Part shown: positions 46,584 to 59,197 of the stretch, in pieces | Layout of the letters: each line of letters starts with the position of its first letter | How positions within the stretch are numbered: the stretch's first letter is position 1 | Assembly: GCA_965178125.1 (NCBI GenBank) | Contig: OZ237744.1 | Location: 806,001 to 870,000 of the forward strand | Source: Bilabrum cf. latius | Taxonomy: Eukaryota > Bigyra: Bicosoecida > Bigyra > Bicosoecida | Reading direction: 5' to 3' | DNA length: 64,000 nt | Notes under the pieces: model-generated | Seen by the model: only the letters and a program-made list of their open reading frames with translations | The model's database searches: none | What the model was told of the DNA's origin: nothing | Position numbers and translations under genes: made by a program

Positions 46584-49500
46584 TTAGCGTGTGGACACAA
46601 CAGTCACCGTCCAAACCACCGACAGCACAAGCGCCACACCCGACAGCCCCACAATCCACACCGTCGTGCCCACCACATGATCCCAGTACAGCGATGGGTC
46701 TGTTGCCAACATCGCCATCGCTGACTAAGACAGGCGCTGCCCAACCACGCACTGCCGCCACCCACATGCCCCCGAAGCGCAAGCCAAAGCCCAGCTGAAG
46801 CCCCCGATCACACACGCATCTTCCAAGCCACGGAACCACGCAGCCGCCCCGTCCACCCAGCTGGCCCCGACAAGTCTCAGGACGCGCTGCCGCTCACTGC
46901 ACGGGCTCCAAGCACCAGCCGTCTCACGATGCTGGTCGTACCGCCTGTGAGCCAGCGGATCGAGGGCTTCGGATGCGCCGGACCAGAGGAGCTGCAGAGC
47001 ATCCCACTGCAGCGTGGCAAGAAATCGCACCAGGATGGTAGCTCCGATGTGCTGGCTGGCATGCTGCCGAAGCGCCCTAGAAATAGCAAGGACGGGGCTT
47101 CTGCCAGCCGGCTTATGCGGGTGGCTGACCATACTGCGCACTATTCGAGAAGCTGCAGGCTCTTGACCTAGGTTAGCGGGCTCTTCAGTGCTGCCATCGG
47201 CACTGCTTGAGTCCATTGAGTTATGCCAGTGCCCTCGTGACAAACTGCCAGCTACCGCCCCAATGCCCATTTCACCTTCACTGGAGGAATCTGACGATGC
47301 TTCGAACACCGATGTGAAAGCCTCGATGACCTTGTCGTTAGCTTGCTAGTTTGAGCTCCACTCCGTCGAAGTCGCCCGCACTGCAAAATCATCTTCAGGT
47401 ACGGATGACGCTTCACCGACATTCGGTTCGCCAGAGTTACTCGATGACTACCTGTGCTTGCGGCTAGAATTAAACTAGCGCGTAAGCCCTGCTCTAGTCC
47501 CACCGGCCTTGGGGCGTGATTTACATGGCAGCTGGAGCTCTGGTGCAACAGCTGGCGACTGCCTTGTTGCAGGGGTCAATGCCCCTACTGAAAGCAGCGG
47601 AATGGGCAGGATCAGCACACGAAGGATGCTTGATACCACGATGCCCCCGAGCACCAGCAGCCCAGGGCTGCTCAGACGGACATTCACCAACACCACGCCA
47701 AGACTTACATACTGCGCCCAGCGCCACAGACTCAACACACCCACCAGCCCACCACACAGCTGGCCACAGCGCAACGGCTCACCAACCAAGGCTGCACAGC
47801 GCCATCCTGACTCTGATTGGCCCCCTGCAGCATCAGTGCCACTGTGCTCGCTGCTGCGATGCTGGATGCTCACACCCGCTGTCAGATTCGACACGGGAGT
47901 ACTAGCAAAGCTGCGGTCGCTCTCCGCACCTGGTAACCACTCGCCAACCAGCAATGGTGCCGTCAATGACCGCGAGTGGCGCTCATGCAGATACCGACCA
48001 CGCATCCACCAGCCTGTGACTACCCCAAACACACCTACAATCAGCATAAACAACACCCCCAGCTACACCCCGCCAGACACGCTCACCCATGATCCCGCGC
48101 CTACCGCCCCGCACTCACGAGCATCCGACCCATATCTGCCCGACAAGCAAGGCAGACGCACGCGGTATGACACACTCCCTGCGTCCACCGCCGGCAGCCA
48201 CGCTCCCCCCTTCGCCCCGGGACGATGCCCGCGCAAAATGCCCACCAGCTACTGAGCAAGTGTCCCGGCCGACCGACCACGCTGCACGCCACCACTCACA
48301 GACGAAGGATACAACACTGCTCCCAGCTCCTTCAGAGACACTTGCACACGCACATGCATCGGGAACGAGTCCACACCCACACGCCCAGGCGCCCGCACCC
48401 ACATCACGCGACTCTCGATCGACCGCGTCTGCAGTCGCGCCACCACCGTGTCGTTGCCTGCTGTCCTGTTCACACGCTCCCCGATCCCCACCTCCACGCC
48501 CCGCCCGCGCACAGTCCAGTCCACCTCGCCCAGCAAGTCGCCCACGTCGGCCGACACCTCCGCCTCCAGCCGACGCACCTGCGCCGCTGTGGGCTGAGGG
48601 TAGTCCAGACCCACATCCCCCACCGAGCTGGACTACGCCGCTGGCCAGTAGCTGCGGTCGAATGACAGAGTCAGCCACACGTCCGCGCGGCTCGTCGGCT
48701 CCCGCTGCGCCCACAGCGACTGCCACGACACGCTGCTGCCCACGTCGCGCACGCACCGCATGTCCGTCTCCACCTCGTCTCCCAGCCTGTACCGAGGCGC
48801 ATGCCACGCGCCCCACCCAGACCAGCTCCCGAACGATGCCACCATGCCTCCGCCCTGACGGTCCGATCGAGGCACCACGCTCTCGCTCTGCACCAGCGAC
48901 GGATACCCGCCCCACGCCGACAGCCACGGACGCGCCAGCGATGCCACCAGAGACATGCCATGCTGACCCGCATCATGCCCAGACCCATCGCCAGCCCGCC
49001 GCTGCAGGCCCACGTCCACGGCCACACGCGACGGATCCAAACACTCCGCCCGACACACAGGACGCATGAAGAACGCGCCCAGCGGCGACGTCTCCATGCA
49101 TGTCCAGTACCCGCCCTGGATGGCCGGCAGGGACTTGTTGACGGGCGGCGCCGTCAGCCTCCAGAGCGCCGCACCCCTGTACCTGGCCTTGGGCCCCTAC
49201 AGCACGGGCCGGTCGGGCGACAGGGGCTGAGGGCCGTCTGGATCGGCTGGTCGCACAGGTCGCCAGGGAATCCTGCTTGAATCGATTCTGCCAGAAGGAC
49301 GCTACTTTTCCTTTGAGCTTGGGATACTACTGGTAGTTGTGGAATGACTAGATGACGCATTCCATGTCCCTCTGGCTGGGGCCTGGTCCGGCATGCCATA
49401 TCCTCCGATGGCGGCCATGCGGGTGGAGGCTGCAGCGGGGTAGTCCATGTGCACAGGTGCGACTGATGGAGGAATCAATAAACCAGATGGATAGCCATCT

Positions 49501-51349
49501 CGTCCTACATAATAGCTCAGGTCGCATCCGAAACGCGGGATGCGAGTGCCGATGGGCTGCTTCCAGTATACGTCCCTGATCCAGTCCTTCACTGCCTGCT
49601 ACACGGCGGGGCTGCCAGGTGTCTGGTTCCTGGGAGCCACGGGGCTGCATGTCTGCGTGGCGACACAGGATGGATCGTCCAAGATGACCTGAGCAGAGAT
49701 AAATTGTTCATAGTCCTTTATATGGTTTGGTACTCCTTGTGATTCATCTAGACCGATTGTGGGTTCCTTGTTAGGACGACCGAACCTGTCGCACAGCATG
49801 GATCCAGCGTCTGAGTAGTCATATTGAGATTGCCCACCCGGGGATAGCACAGACGGGATGGAGGCTACGTTCATCATCGTCTGCACCACGTACCCTTCAT
49901 TGATGCGCCACGGGTAGGCGACACGCGGGAACTCTGCCCTGTCAGTCGTTGCTTGCACAACCATCTCGGCCACCGTCCCGGGGGGATACACCACGGTGAG
50001 GAGCTGATGCCATCTGTTGTCGACACCTGCCCCTGAGGATGGAAACCGGTAATCAAGTGTACCTGGTGGATTGGGGATGTGAGCTATTGTTCCGTGCAAC
50101 GTTTTCTCCGAAAGGAGATAATTGTTCTACGGGAAATGTTTTGCGTTCTTCGCCCACGGCTCGCCGTAGTCGTAGAAGCAGTCGCGCGGATCGGACGTGG
50201 CGTTCCAGTTGGGCCCACGCCAGAGAGTGGCCTGCCTGCATGTGTCATTGGGTGCTATGGGTACTCCGGCAGGCGTGCACACATCGCCCAGCTGCACGGC
50301 GGGACAAAGCCGTAATGGAACCTTGAACTTAGCTACTCGCGACTGCAGCTTAAGGTCTTCGTAAAAGCCATACTCCAGACTGTGCCCGTGAGTGACACTA
50401 CTTAGTTTTGCAGCGAAGAATGTCGGCGCCCACGGACGCTTGGATTCACCCACTGACGTTTCGCCGAGATATCGATGGTACGACCCTGTCAGCAGCTGGC
50501 CGGTCTCCTTGGACCTTCGTGGTGCACTTGGAAGCTCAAAAGTAAATACCCACTCCTCCGTCGTCCACGGCTCCACTGATCGAGTCGGAGGCAACAACGC
50601 GCTGCTCCGAGGTGACACACCCACAGCATATGGGGCCTCCTGCGGGGATGCTGCAGCCGGGTACCTCCCGTCCATCGGAGCCGACAGCGTCGCGTTCACC
50701 AGACACTCCTCGATGGCCGCAGAAGCGCCGTCAGTGCCGTTCTGCCTGCACGCCGCGATCGGACCCATCGCACCTCCAGTGCCCCCAGGCATGGCCCCGC
50801 CCCACTGCCACCGAGACATGTTGCCGGGGTACCGAGGGGTCCATGGGATGGGCACCAGCTCGCAGCCGGCCTGGTCAGCGCCATCAGGAGACGGGCGCGC
50901 CGCGGCATCGGCAGAGTCGATGACACGCTTGTCTCGAGTGGCATGGACACCGATGCCGATGGAGCTGGGGCCCCGAGTGGCGAACCATGTGGCTGCGAGG
51001 GGAGTGAAACAGGAAGCAAAACAAAGGTGGGCCACTCTGCTTTGCTGCATCTCGCCGGACTAAGTGACAATGCAGCTGCACAGCACAAGTACTAAACGAT
51101 GCAGGACTAATCTGCCCGTACAATTCGCAGAAGGGGTGAGGCGGACACCGAGACTCTATCGGAGGTGCAGGACTTGAGTCTATGCACACACCATCGTTCT
51201 GGCGGTCGTCAACAGTGCGCACCCACATACTCACAATTGCATTTCGACACAGTGCTACTCCCAAACAGCTGAATCTGGGGCCCAGCAGATTCCATAGCGT
51301 CCCGTATACTGATCCCGTTCGTCATGATGATCAGAGTCAAGGCAAACAT
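46584..51349 (-). CDS. giant mosaic surface membrane protein, copy B
   Basis: Exon 1 (51349-51235, start uncertain), a 242-base phase-1 intron, exon 2 (50992-46584) ending at TAA; about 1,507 residues. It has the same order as copy A and is nearly identical to C and D over 'ATWFATRGP...' to 'EEWVF' and over the whole second ectodomain (49110-48063). Private segments are the stretch after 'EEWVF', the one between 'THGHSL' and 'VCTPAGV', the one before 'AHIPNPPG', the one after 'SMLCDRFGR', and the cytoplasmic linker (about 47600-47150). Its stop lies only 17 bases from the stop of copy A on the other strand. The signal peptide is short if translation starts at 51349; a longer leader upstream is possible. 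Confidence 0.82.
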
Positions 51350-51818
51350 AACACGAATAAACGGAGAGCACGCGGATTTACTTGGCCTATAGAATCGTAC
51401 ACCAAATACTCTCGTGCGCCTTCGTGCTTCAACGCATGCGGCAGCACAGCAAAAGTCCAATATCAAGCCTCTGAGTTGTGCGCCTCCCATCTGCCAGTGA
51501 CACATCATGGTGCTTCGGTTCGTGCCAGCTGTGACGTCCCAACGTGATCGCAGAGCAATCAATAATAGTCTCGTGGACAACGATTCAAACGTAGTCGCAG
51601 TAGGAGCTTTGCAATGAAGGCAGTGGATTTATGGTGCTAGCGGGCGCAATGACGAATGCACGCCACCGGCGGCATCTGGGTCGCAAGCGGTCGGAGAAAA
51701 TAAGGTATGCTTGAATTCCAATAAATGCACACTACGAGCAAAATTGTGTAAGGCCGCTCGATCACACAGCCCTACGTACAAGATTTGCTCTGCAAAATGC
51801 CCCCAGTATCGAGTTGGG
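51350..51818. other. intergenic between copies B and C
   Basis: 469 bases holding the 5' flank of copy B and the 3' flank of copy C. In copy B an in-frame open stretch continues upstream to about 51580 but shows no conserved sequence. No RNA gene or repeat was recognised. Confidence 0.4.
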
Positions 51819-54800
51819 TCAGTTCCTGCACGCCAACAAAACCACAGTCCAAACCACCGACAGCACAAGCGCCACACCCGACAGCCCCACAATCCACACC
51901 GTCGTGCCATCCACATGCTCCCAGTACAGCGATGGGTTCGATGCCAGCATCGCTATCGCGAACTCAGACAGGCGCTGCCCAACCACGCACTGCCGCCACC
52001 CACATGCCCCCGAAGCGCAAGCCAAAGCCCAGCTGAAGCCCCCGATCACACACGCATCTTCCAAGCCACGGAACCACGCAGCCGCCCCGTCCACCCAGCT
52101 GGCCCCGACAAGTCTCAGGACGCGCTGCCGCTCACTGCACGGGCTCCAAGCACCAGCCGTCTCACGATGTGTGTCGCGCGCCCTGCCTGCCAGCGGATCG
52201 AGGGCTTCGGATGCACCGGACCAGAATATCTGCAAGGCATCCCACTGCAGCGTGGCAAGAAATCGCACCAGGATGGTAGCTCCGATGTGCTGGCTGGCAT
52301 GCTGCCGAAGCGGCTGCTCTAGGGCACATGGGGCACTGGCGCTACCGATCTACTGATGAATCCATCCACGACGCGATTTGCTGGCTCCTTTCGCCACCGC
52401 TTCGTCGGATGTTGGGCTGCGATCAGACGCCCCTTGATCATTATCAGATTCTGAGCTTTTCTCCGGGTCTGCTTGCTACCGTCGCAGCTGTCCTGGCAGA
52501 TCGTAGTCATTGAGGCTATCCATTACTCCTGAGTCCATTGAGTAGCGCCAGCCTCGGTTGGGCTTATTGAGGGAGCTCACGCTTCCGCTTGAGGTGCCGG
52601 TGGTCTCGCTCGTGCCTGCTCCGAATCCAGCGATGCGGACGGCAATCGTTGGATCTGTCCCCACCTTCGCTAGTGTCCGCCGTTCCCGACTGCTGCCCAG
52701 GGCATCCCGACACGATGGAAGCTCTTCATTGCGATCCGACGTGACGTGGCTTGTTTCCGACAAGTTGATGAAATGAGACGAGTAGCTGTTACCGCCTTTT
52801 TCCGACTCAGATGAACCCGATTCCTGACCTGCCGCAACTCTACCGATGTTCCTGCTTCTCTTCAACCGGCCCGCTGACTCGACATACCGAGACGGGTCTT
52901 TCGGACCAAGGAATGCTCCTCCATGAACAACATAAAGCAGCCAACGGGACACCACTACCACCATGAGTCCTCCTAGGACCACCACACCGGGTCCATTCAG
53001 CCGCAGCAACAGGAGCATGACACCAAAGCAAACATACTGCGCCCAGCGCCACAGACTCAACACACCCACCAGCCCACCACACAGCTGGCCACAGCGCAAC
53101 GGCTCACCAACCAAGGCTGCACAGCGCCATGCTGACTCTGATTGGTCCCCTGCAGCATCAGTGCCACTGTGCTCGCTGCTCCGATGCTGGATGCTCACAC
53201 CCGCTGTCAGATTCGACACGGGACTACTAGCAAAGCTGCGGTCGCTCTCCGCACCTGGTGACCACTCGCCAACCAGCAATGGCGCTGTCAATGACCGCAA
53301 GTGACGCTCACGCAGATATTGACCACGCACGCCCCAACATACAACCATAAACATCGAACTCAGTAACAGCACCATCAACACCCCCAGCTACACCCCGCCA
53401 GACACGCTCACCCATGATCCCGCGCCAAAACCATCGCACTCACTGGCATGCTCAGCATACCCGCCCGACAAGCAAGGCAGACGCACGCGGTATGACACAC
53501 TCCCTGCGTCCACCGCCGGCAGCCACGCTCCCCCCTCCGCCCCGGGACGATGCCCGCGCAAAATGCCCACCAGCTACTGAGCAAGTGTCCCGGCCGACCG
53601 ACCACGCTGCACGCCACCACTCACAGATGAAGGATACAACACTGCTCCCAGCTCCTTCAGAGACACTTGCACACGCACATGCATCGGGAACGAGTCCACA
53701 CCCACACGCCCAGGCGCCCGCACCCACATCACGCGACTCTCGATCGACCGCGTCTGCAGTCGCGCCACCACCGTGTCGTTGCCTGCTGTCCTGTTCACAC
53801 GCTCCCCGATCCCCACCTCCACGCCCCGTCCGCGCACAGTCCAGTCCACCTCGCCCAGCAAGTCGCCCACGTCGGCCGACACCTCCGCCTCCAGCCGACG
53901 CACCTGCGCCGCTGTGGGCTGAGGGTAGTCCAGACCCACATCCCCCACCGAGCTGGACTACGCCGCTGGCCAGTAGCTGCGGTCGAATGACAGAGTCAGC
54001 CACACGTCCGCGCGGCTCGTCGGCTCCCGCTGCGCCCACAATGACTGCCACGACACGCTGCTGCCCACGTCGCGCACGCACCGCATGTCCGTCTCCACCT
54101 CGTCTCCCAGCCTGTACCGAGGCGCATGCCACGCGCCCCACCCAGACCAGCTCCCGAACGATGCCACCATGCCCCCGCCCTGACGGTCCGATCGAGGCAC
54201 CACGCTCTCGCTCTGCACCAGCGACGGATACCCGCCCCACGCCGACAGCCACGGACGCGCCAGCGATGCCACCAGAGACATGCCATGCTGACCCGCATCA
54301 TGCCCAGACCCATCGCCAGCCCGCCGCTGCAGACCCACGTCCACGGCCACACGCGACGGATCCAAACACTCCGCCCGACACACAGGACGCATGAAGAACG
54401 CGCCCAGCGGCGACGTCTCCATGCATGTCCAGTACCCGCCCTGGATGGCCGGCAGGGACTTGTTGACGGGCGGCGCCGTCAGCCTCCAGAGCGCCGCGCC
54501 CCTGTACCTGGCCTTGGGCCCCTACAGCACGGGCCGGTCGGGCGACAGGGGCTGAGGGCCGTCTGAAATGGACTGGCGTGACGGTGATTGACTCAAGCTG
54601 GGGCCAGGTGCGGACTTGCCGCTTGGGTCCAATACTCGACTACTGGTCGATGATGCGTTCCATGACCCTCTGGCTGGGGCCTGGTCCGGCATGCCGTATC
54701 CTCCGATGGCGGCCATGCGGGTGGAGGCTGCAGCGGGGTAGTCCATGTGCACCAGATCGTACATGGGCGGCAGGAGCAAGCCGGACGGGTAGAAGTCTTT

Positions 54801-56537
54801 CCCCGCATAGTAGCTCAGGTCGCATCCGAAACGCGGGGTGCGAGTGCCGATGGGCTGCTTCCAGTACACGTCCCTGATCCAGTCCTTCACGGCCTGCTAC
54901 ACGGCGGGGCTGCCAGGTGTCTGGTTCCTGGGAGCCACGGGGCTGCATGTCTGCGTGGCGACACAGGATGGATCGTCCAAGATGACCTGGGCGGACACAA
55001 GTGGATCCAATCCGTGCAATGTCTCTGCACTTGCAACAGAATTCTCTGATTGCGATGCTGGTCGATCGAACCTGTCGCACAGCATGGATCCAGCGTCTGA
55101 GTAGTCATATTGAGATTGCCCACCCGGGGATAGCACAGACGGGATGGAGGCTACGTTCATCATCGTCTGCACCACGTACCCTTCATTGATGCGCCACGGG
55201 TAGGCGACACGCGGGAAGTCGGCTGGGTCAGTCGTTGCTTGCACAGCCATCTCGGCCACCGTCCCGGGGGGATACACCACGGTGAGGAGCTGATGCCATC
55301 TGTTGTCGACACCTGCCCCTGAGGATGGAAACCGGTAGTCAAGTGTACCTGGTGGATTGGGGATGTGAGATGCCTGACCTTGCTGCTCCGAGTGGGACTG
55401 CTGTGCTTTGCCCCTCGTGAACGTCTTGGCCGATGCAACCTGTGGCTGACCATAATCTTGGTAACAGTCGCGTGGATCCGTCGTCAAGTTCCAACTCGAC
55501 TAACGCCAAAGCGTGGCCTGCCTGCATGTGTCATTGGGTGCTATGGGTACTCCGGCAGGCGTGCACACATCACCAAGGAGAACTGGACCGCATGCCGCAA
55601 CTGGTAGATTGTATTGCGCTACCCTACTAAGCAGAGCAGGCGCATCAAACGCGCCAAAGACAAGACTGTGACCGTGAGTGTTAGCTTTGACCCCTTGAAC
55701 GCTATGCGTTGGCGCCCACGGACGCTTGGATTCACCCACTGACGAAATACCGGTGTACCTCTCATAGGACGCAGTCAGCATCGCACCAGTGGCTAGCGGT
55801 CTCGGAATATGTGGCTGCGCGAATGCAAGCGCCCACTCCTCCGTCGTCCACGGCTCCACTGATCGAGTCGGAGGCAACAACGCGCTGCTCCGAGGAGACA
55901 CACCCACAGCATATGGGGCCTCCTGCGGGGATGCTGCAGCCGGGTACCTCCCGTCCATCGGAGCCGACAGCGTCGCGTTCACCAGACACTCCTCGATGGC
56001 CGCAGAAGCGCCGTCAGTGCCGTTCTGCCTGCACGCCGCGATCGGACCCATCGCGCCTCCAGTGCCCCCAGGCATGGCCCCGCCCCACTGCCACCGAGAC
56101 ATGTTGCCGGGGTACCGAGGGGTCCATGGGATTGGCACCAGCTCGCAGCCGGCCTGGTCAGCGCCATCAGGAGACGGGCGCGCCGCGGCATCGGCAGAGT
56201 CGATGACACGCTTGTCTCGAGAGGCATGGACACCGATGCCGATGGAGCTGGGGCCTCGAGTGGCGAACCATGTGGCTGCGAGGGGAGTGAAACAGGAAGC
56301 AAAGCAAAGGTGGGCCACTCTGCTTTGCTGGATCTCGCCTAGCACACACCATCGTTCTGGCAGCCGTCAACAGTGCGCACCCACATACTCACAATTACAT
56401 TTCGACACCGTACTACTTCCAAACAGCTGAATCTGGGGCCCAGCAGATTCCATTGCGTCCCGTATACTGATCCCGTTTGTCGAACGAACAATCAGCAGTC
56501 CCGTGGCGAATAGAAGCTACATGAGTGAAAGCTCCAT
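51819..56537 (-). CDS. giant mosaic surface membrane protein, copy C
   Basis: Exon 1 (56537-56393) has a clear signal peptide with a TAG at its seventh codon and ends with the segment 'GPQIQLFGSSTVSKCN' shared with copy B; a 117-base phase-1 intron; exon 2 (56275-51819) ends at TGA; 1,533 residues. Domain order is as in copy A. Copy C shares very long near-identical blocks with B and D but has its own inserts at each variable position and its own Asp/Ser-rich cytoplasmic linker (about 52900-52330). At 'YQDYGQP' it has CAG where copy D has TAG, and at 'VRGQYL' it has CAA where copy A has TAG. The C-terminal module 'LQWDALQIFWSGASEALDPL' is shared with D. Confidence 0.85.
53388..54435. repeat. 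near-identical block repeated in copies A, B, C and D
   Basis: This roughly 1.05-kb block encodes the second ectodomain from 'METSPLGAFFMRP' to 'SVSGGV'. It recurs at 48063-49110 and 61043-62090 in the same orientation and at about 43980-45020 inverted. By eye the B, C and D copies differ at only a few per cent of bases, much less than flanking parts of the same genes, suggesting recent duplication or gene conversion. On the non-coding strand it carries a 326-codon open frame that is only a shadow. Confidence 0.9.
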
Positions 56538-56815
56538 ACGAAAAGAAGAGGTTACAGCCAGTGCTTTGGTGGCCTCCTAATTCCTGGGATTGGGTCTTTG
56601 CATCAGAGCTCCAGGCTCAAAACTACCTAATTCTTGCAGCTATCCCATCCATAGATCCAAGTCATGGCGCTTTTTGTCGCGTAAATTGTATGTACGGCTG
56701 ACCCGAAAGATAAAGGGTTAGTTTGTGAAAAAGAGAGATTAGAGGCTTGCGAAACTTTGCTGTGTGTTCGTGATCGCCCAGTCAATTCGGCGCCTGGTTT
56801 TAATCTTCTTCTTGA

Positions 56816-58816
56816 AAGTTCAACACGCTACAAAGACGCCTGCCAGTGAAAGAGAGGCTCCAGCACGGGCACCATCAAAGGATCGTGACCGACACCGGAC
56901 GATACGTTGAATGTGGACAAGTCGGGTACGCAGACGACTACGTGGCACTGACGTCGAACTGGAACGAAGCAGTGGCGGTCATGAAGCTAGTCAAGAGCCT
57001 GTTTGCACTTGCGGGCATGTAGCTGGGAATCAAGCCCCTGACAGCATCGGGCCAGGGAACCAAGACAGCGATCATGGCCTTTGGCTACGCTCGGGACTCA
57101 ATTCCTGGGGACATGCCAGAGGGCGTCGCATGCAGAGCAGCGGACGCGGGAGAGGCGGATGGGGAGTGGACCATCCCACTTGCCTCATCCTACCTGTACC
57201 TCGGTCTACTCATTTCGACCCAACCGGTACGGATCAGCCCAGATGAAGTAGCTGGGCTGACGCAGGCGAGAGACATCTGGGTAATTGATATGGCACCCCA
57301 CGTACGCAGGAGGATTGCGATGGCGTACCGGGCGGCCAGGGACATCACACGAGCGGCGGTGAACGGCAACTGGGCGGTCTCCCTGCACGCCCAGCTGCTC
57401 CATGCAGGAGCAATCACGAGTGCATTCTACGGAGCAGAGGCAGCGGCATGTGCAACAGGATGGGACACCTTGTCAGGATTAGGATATGGTTCCCAAGTTT
57501 TCTACGGGATGGAACTGAACCTGGAAGTCCTCAAGATGCTGGACAAATTCCTGCTGGATATGCGCTGGATGATTGTCAGCGGATCGACACAGGTAAGGCC
57601 CTTCACCATGGGCGGTCGATACGTGCCAAACCTTGCGATGGACACTGAGCTGCTGACGGCATCGGCAGCAGGGCGTGTTGCTATGGGCCTGCTGGACCTG
57701 ATCGAGTGTCCCTCGAAGAAGGGCCTTGATGTTGCGGCCAGGTTCATCCACCAGGGCCGATTCCTGCAGGGACCACCAGTACAGACAGGCCCACTCGGGG
57801 CCGCGCTGGCACTGGGATTCAGGATCAAGATGGCAGGGTGGACCCAACGGATCGATGACGCGAAGGACTGGCTGGGATGCCAGGAGACTGCAAAAAAAGT
57901 CACAAAGTGGAGGAAATCCAAATCCGGAGCTGCTGACCGATCGTTCACAAGCCTGAGCCTGGGATGCTCGCACGATCCGGCACTGTCGGATTGGGACCGG
58001 GAGAGCGCCGCGCTCGGAGTGGTCATGCTTAACCGGTACGCAACGAAGGGACGGTATGCCTTCGGACCAGGAGCCATGCCAACAGCAGCGGTGGTGCAGG
58101 AATACGGCCACCAAGGAAGACGAATTCTGCGCATCCGAGCTGGACAATACCCGCAACAGGGCACGCCCAACCTTCAAGTGATGGGCACCGCGGTAGAGCA
58201 GATGGAGCGGGCCGAGCATGACCATCATGCCGGAACGAGACCGTGGCAACCCGATGATGCGGATCAGAATAGAGGGAGGTCCCCTGCCTCTCTCCGGAAA
58301 GCATGGGCGAAGACAGCTCTCGCTCAGGACCCTTGGGACGAGAAGCTGGAGCGCACCAGCAGGGCCAAGCCAATCGTCGAAGACGCACTCACTCGGATAG
58401 AGCGTACGATTGCGCGGTCATCGGAACGGACAGCTGTCAAGGAGCTGGCCAACCGAGTGGTGCAGGTGATCAGGAACCAGCTGCGCTAGCAGGAGTAGCT
58501 GACGTGCAGGCAGTGGATGCGAGGCGATGCGGCGGCTGCTCTTGCCGCCACGGCCACGCAAGAGCTGATAGCGGCAACCAATGCGAACGCTCGGCTACAG
58601 CGACGGATGTTTAAGCCCCACGGCTTGCTAAGGGACATAGAGAGGCAATGGGCCAAAGGCATGAGCGCGTGCATGCTAGCCTCTCTGAAGGACCGTGAGA
58701 CGCAGAGACGGTCATGGAGGAGGAAATGGTGGGTCCCGGCAGGGGACCCTGATGTGGGACTGGACCGCGCTTTGTGCCGGGCACATGCTCCGCACCTGTA
58801 TGCTTTCTCCCTGTGA
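56816..58816 (+). mobile_element. 5'-truncated non-LTR retrotransposon (reverse transcriptase fragment)
   Basis: An open frame of about 666 codons with UAG as Gln (TAGs at 57020, 58487 and 58496) runs from after a TGA at 56813 to TGA at 58814-58816, without an ATG at its start. It opens with 'GQVGYADDYVALTSNW', the catalytic YADD box (motif C) of reverse transcriptase, then 'LFALAGM' TAG 'LGIKPLT' and 'GTKTAIMAFG' (motif D region), 'YLGLLIS' (motif E) and a thumb-like domain ending in a basic helix region. Motifs 0-B and any endonuclease are missing, the usual 5' truncation of LINE copies. No zinc knuckle, poly(A) tail or target-site duplication could be recognised. It is on the plus strand between minus-strand copies C and D. 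Confidence 0.85.
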
Positions 58817-59197
58817 AGGCATCAGGCTGAGGGCTTGTGGGGGACCACATTGATGGCGAATGAAGGGGACTCGGCGGTGTAGGCTGAGATTGGGGGGCCT
58901 TTGGCCTGAAAGGGTCGGGGGTCTTGTAGTCCTTGTTTGAGGACTCCTCTGGATTCAGGTGATCACTCGAACTCCTTCGGGGGCAACGGTGCATCTGGGT
59001 GCTTGTGGAATCTTTACCCAACAATGTATTTCTGTATTTCTGTATTTAGTGGTCGCAACCGGAGCTGCCGCTTCACCAGCAGGGGATATTCATGTTGTTT
59101 CCGATTGTGATTCATGTTCCGTACTTGAAAAATGCCTGCATCGCACGCGAAAAATAAACATCCCACAGCCTCCACCCGACCTGCACCCGTCCAAAGG
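58817..59197. other. sequence between retroelement stop and copy D stop
   Basis: 381 bases, probably the 3' untranslated part of the retroelement followed by the 3' flank of copy D. The exact element boundary is not visible. Nothing else is recognised. Confidence 0.4.

Noticed and set aside
48089-49069. 326-codon plus-strand open frames at 48089, 53414 and 61069 (and the minus-strand equivalent at 44012) as repeated genes
   Set aside because: They lie exactly opposite the conserved second ectodomain of the surface genes, are Pro/His/Thr/Arg-rich and reflect GC-rich third positions of the real strand.
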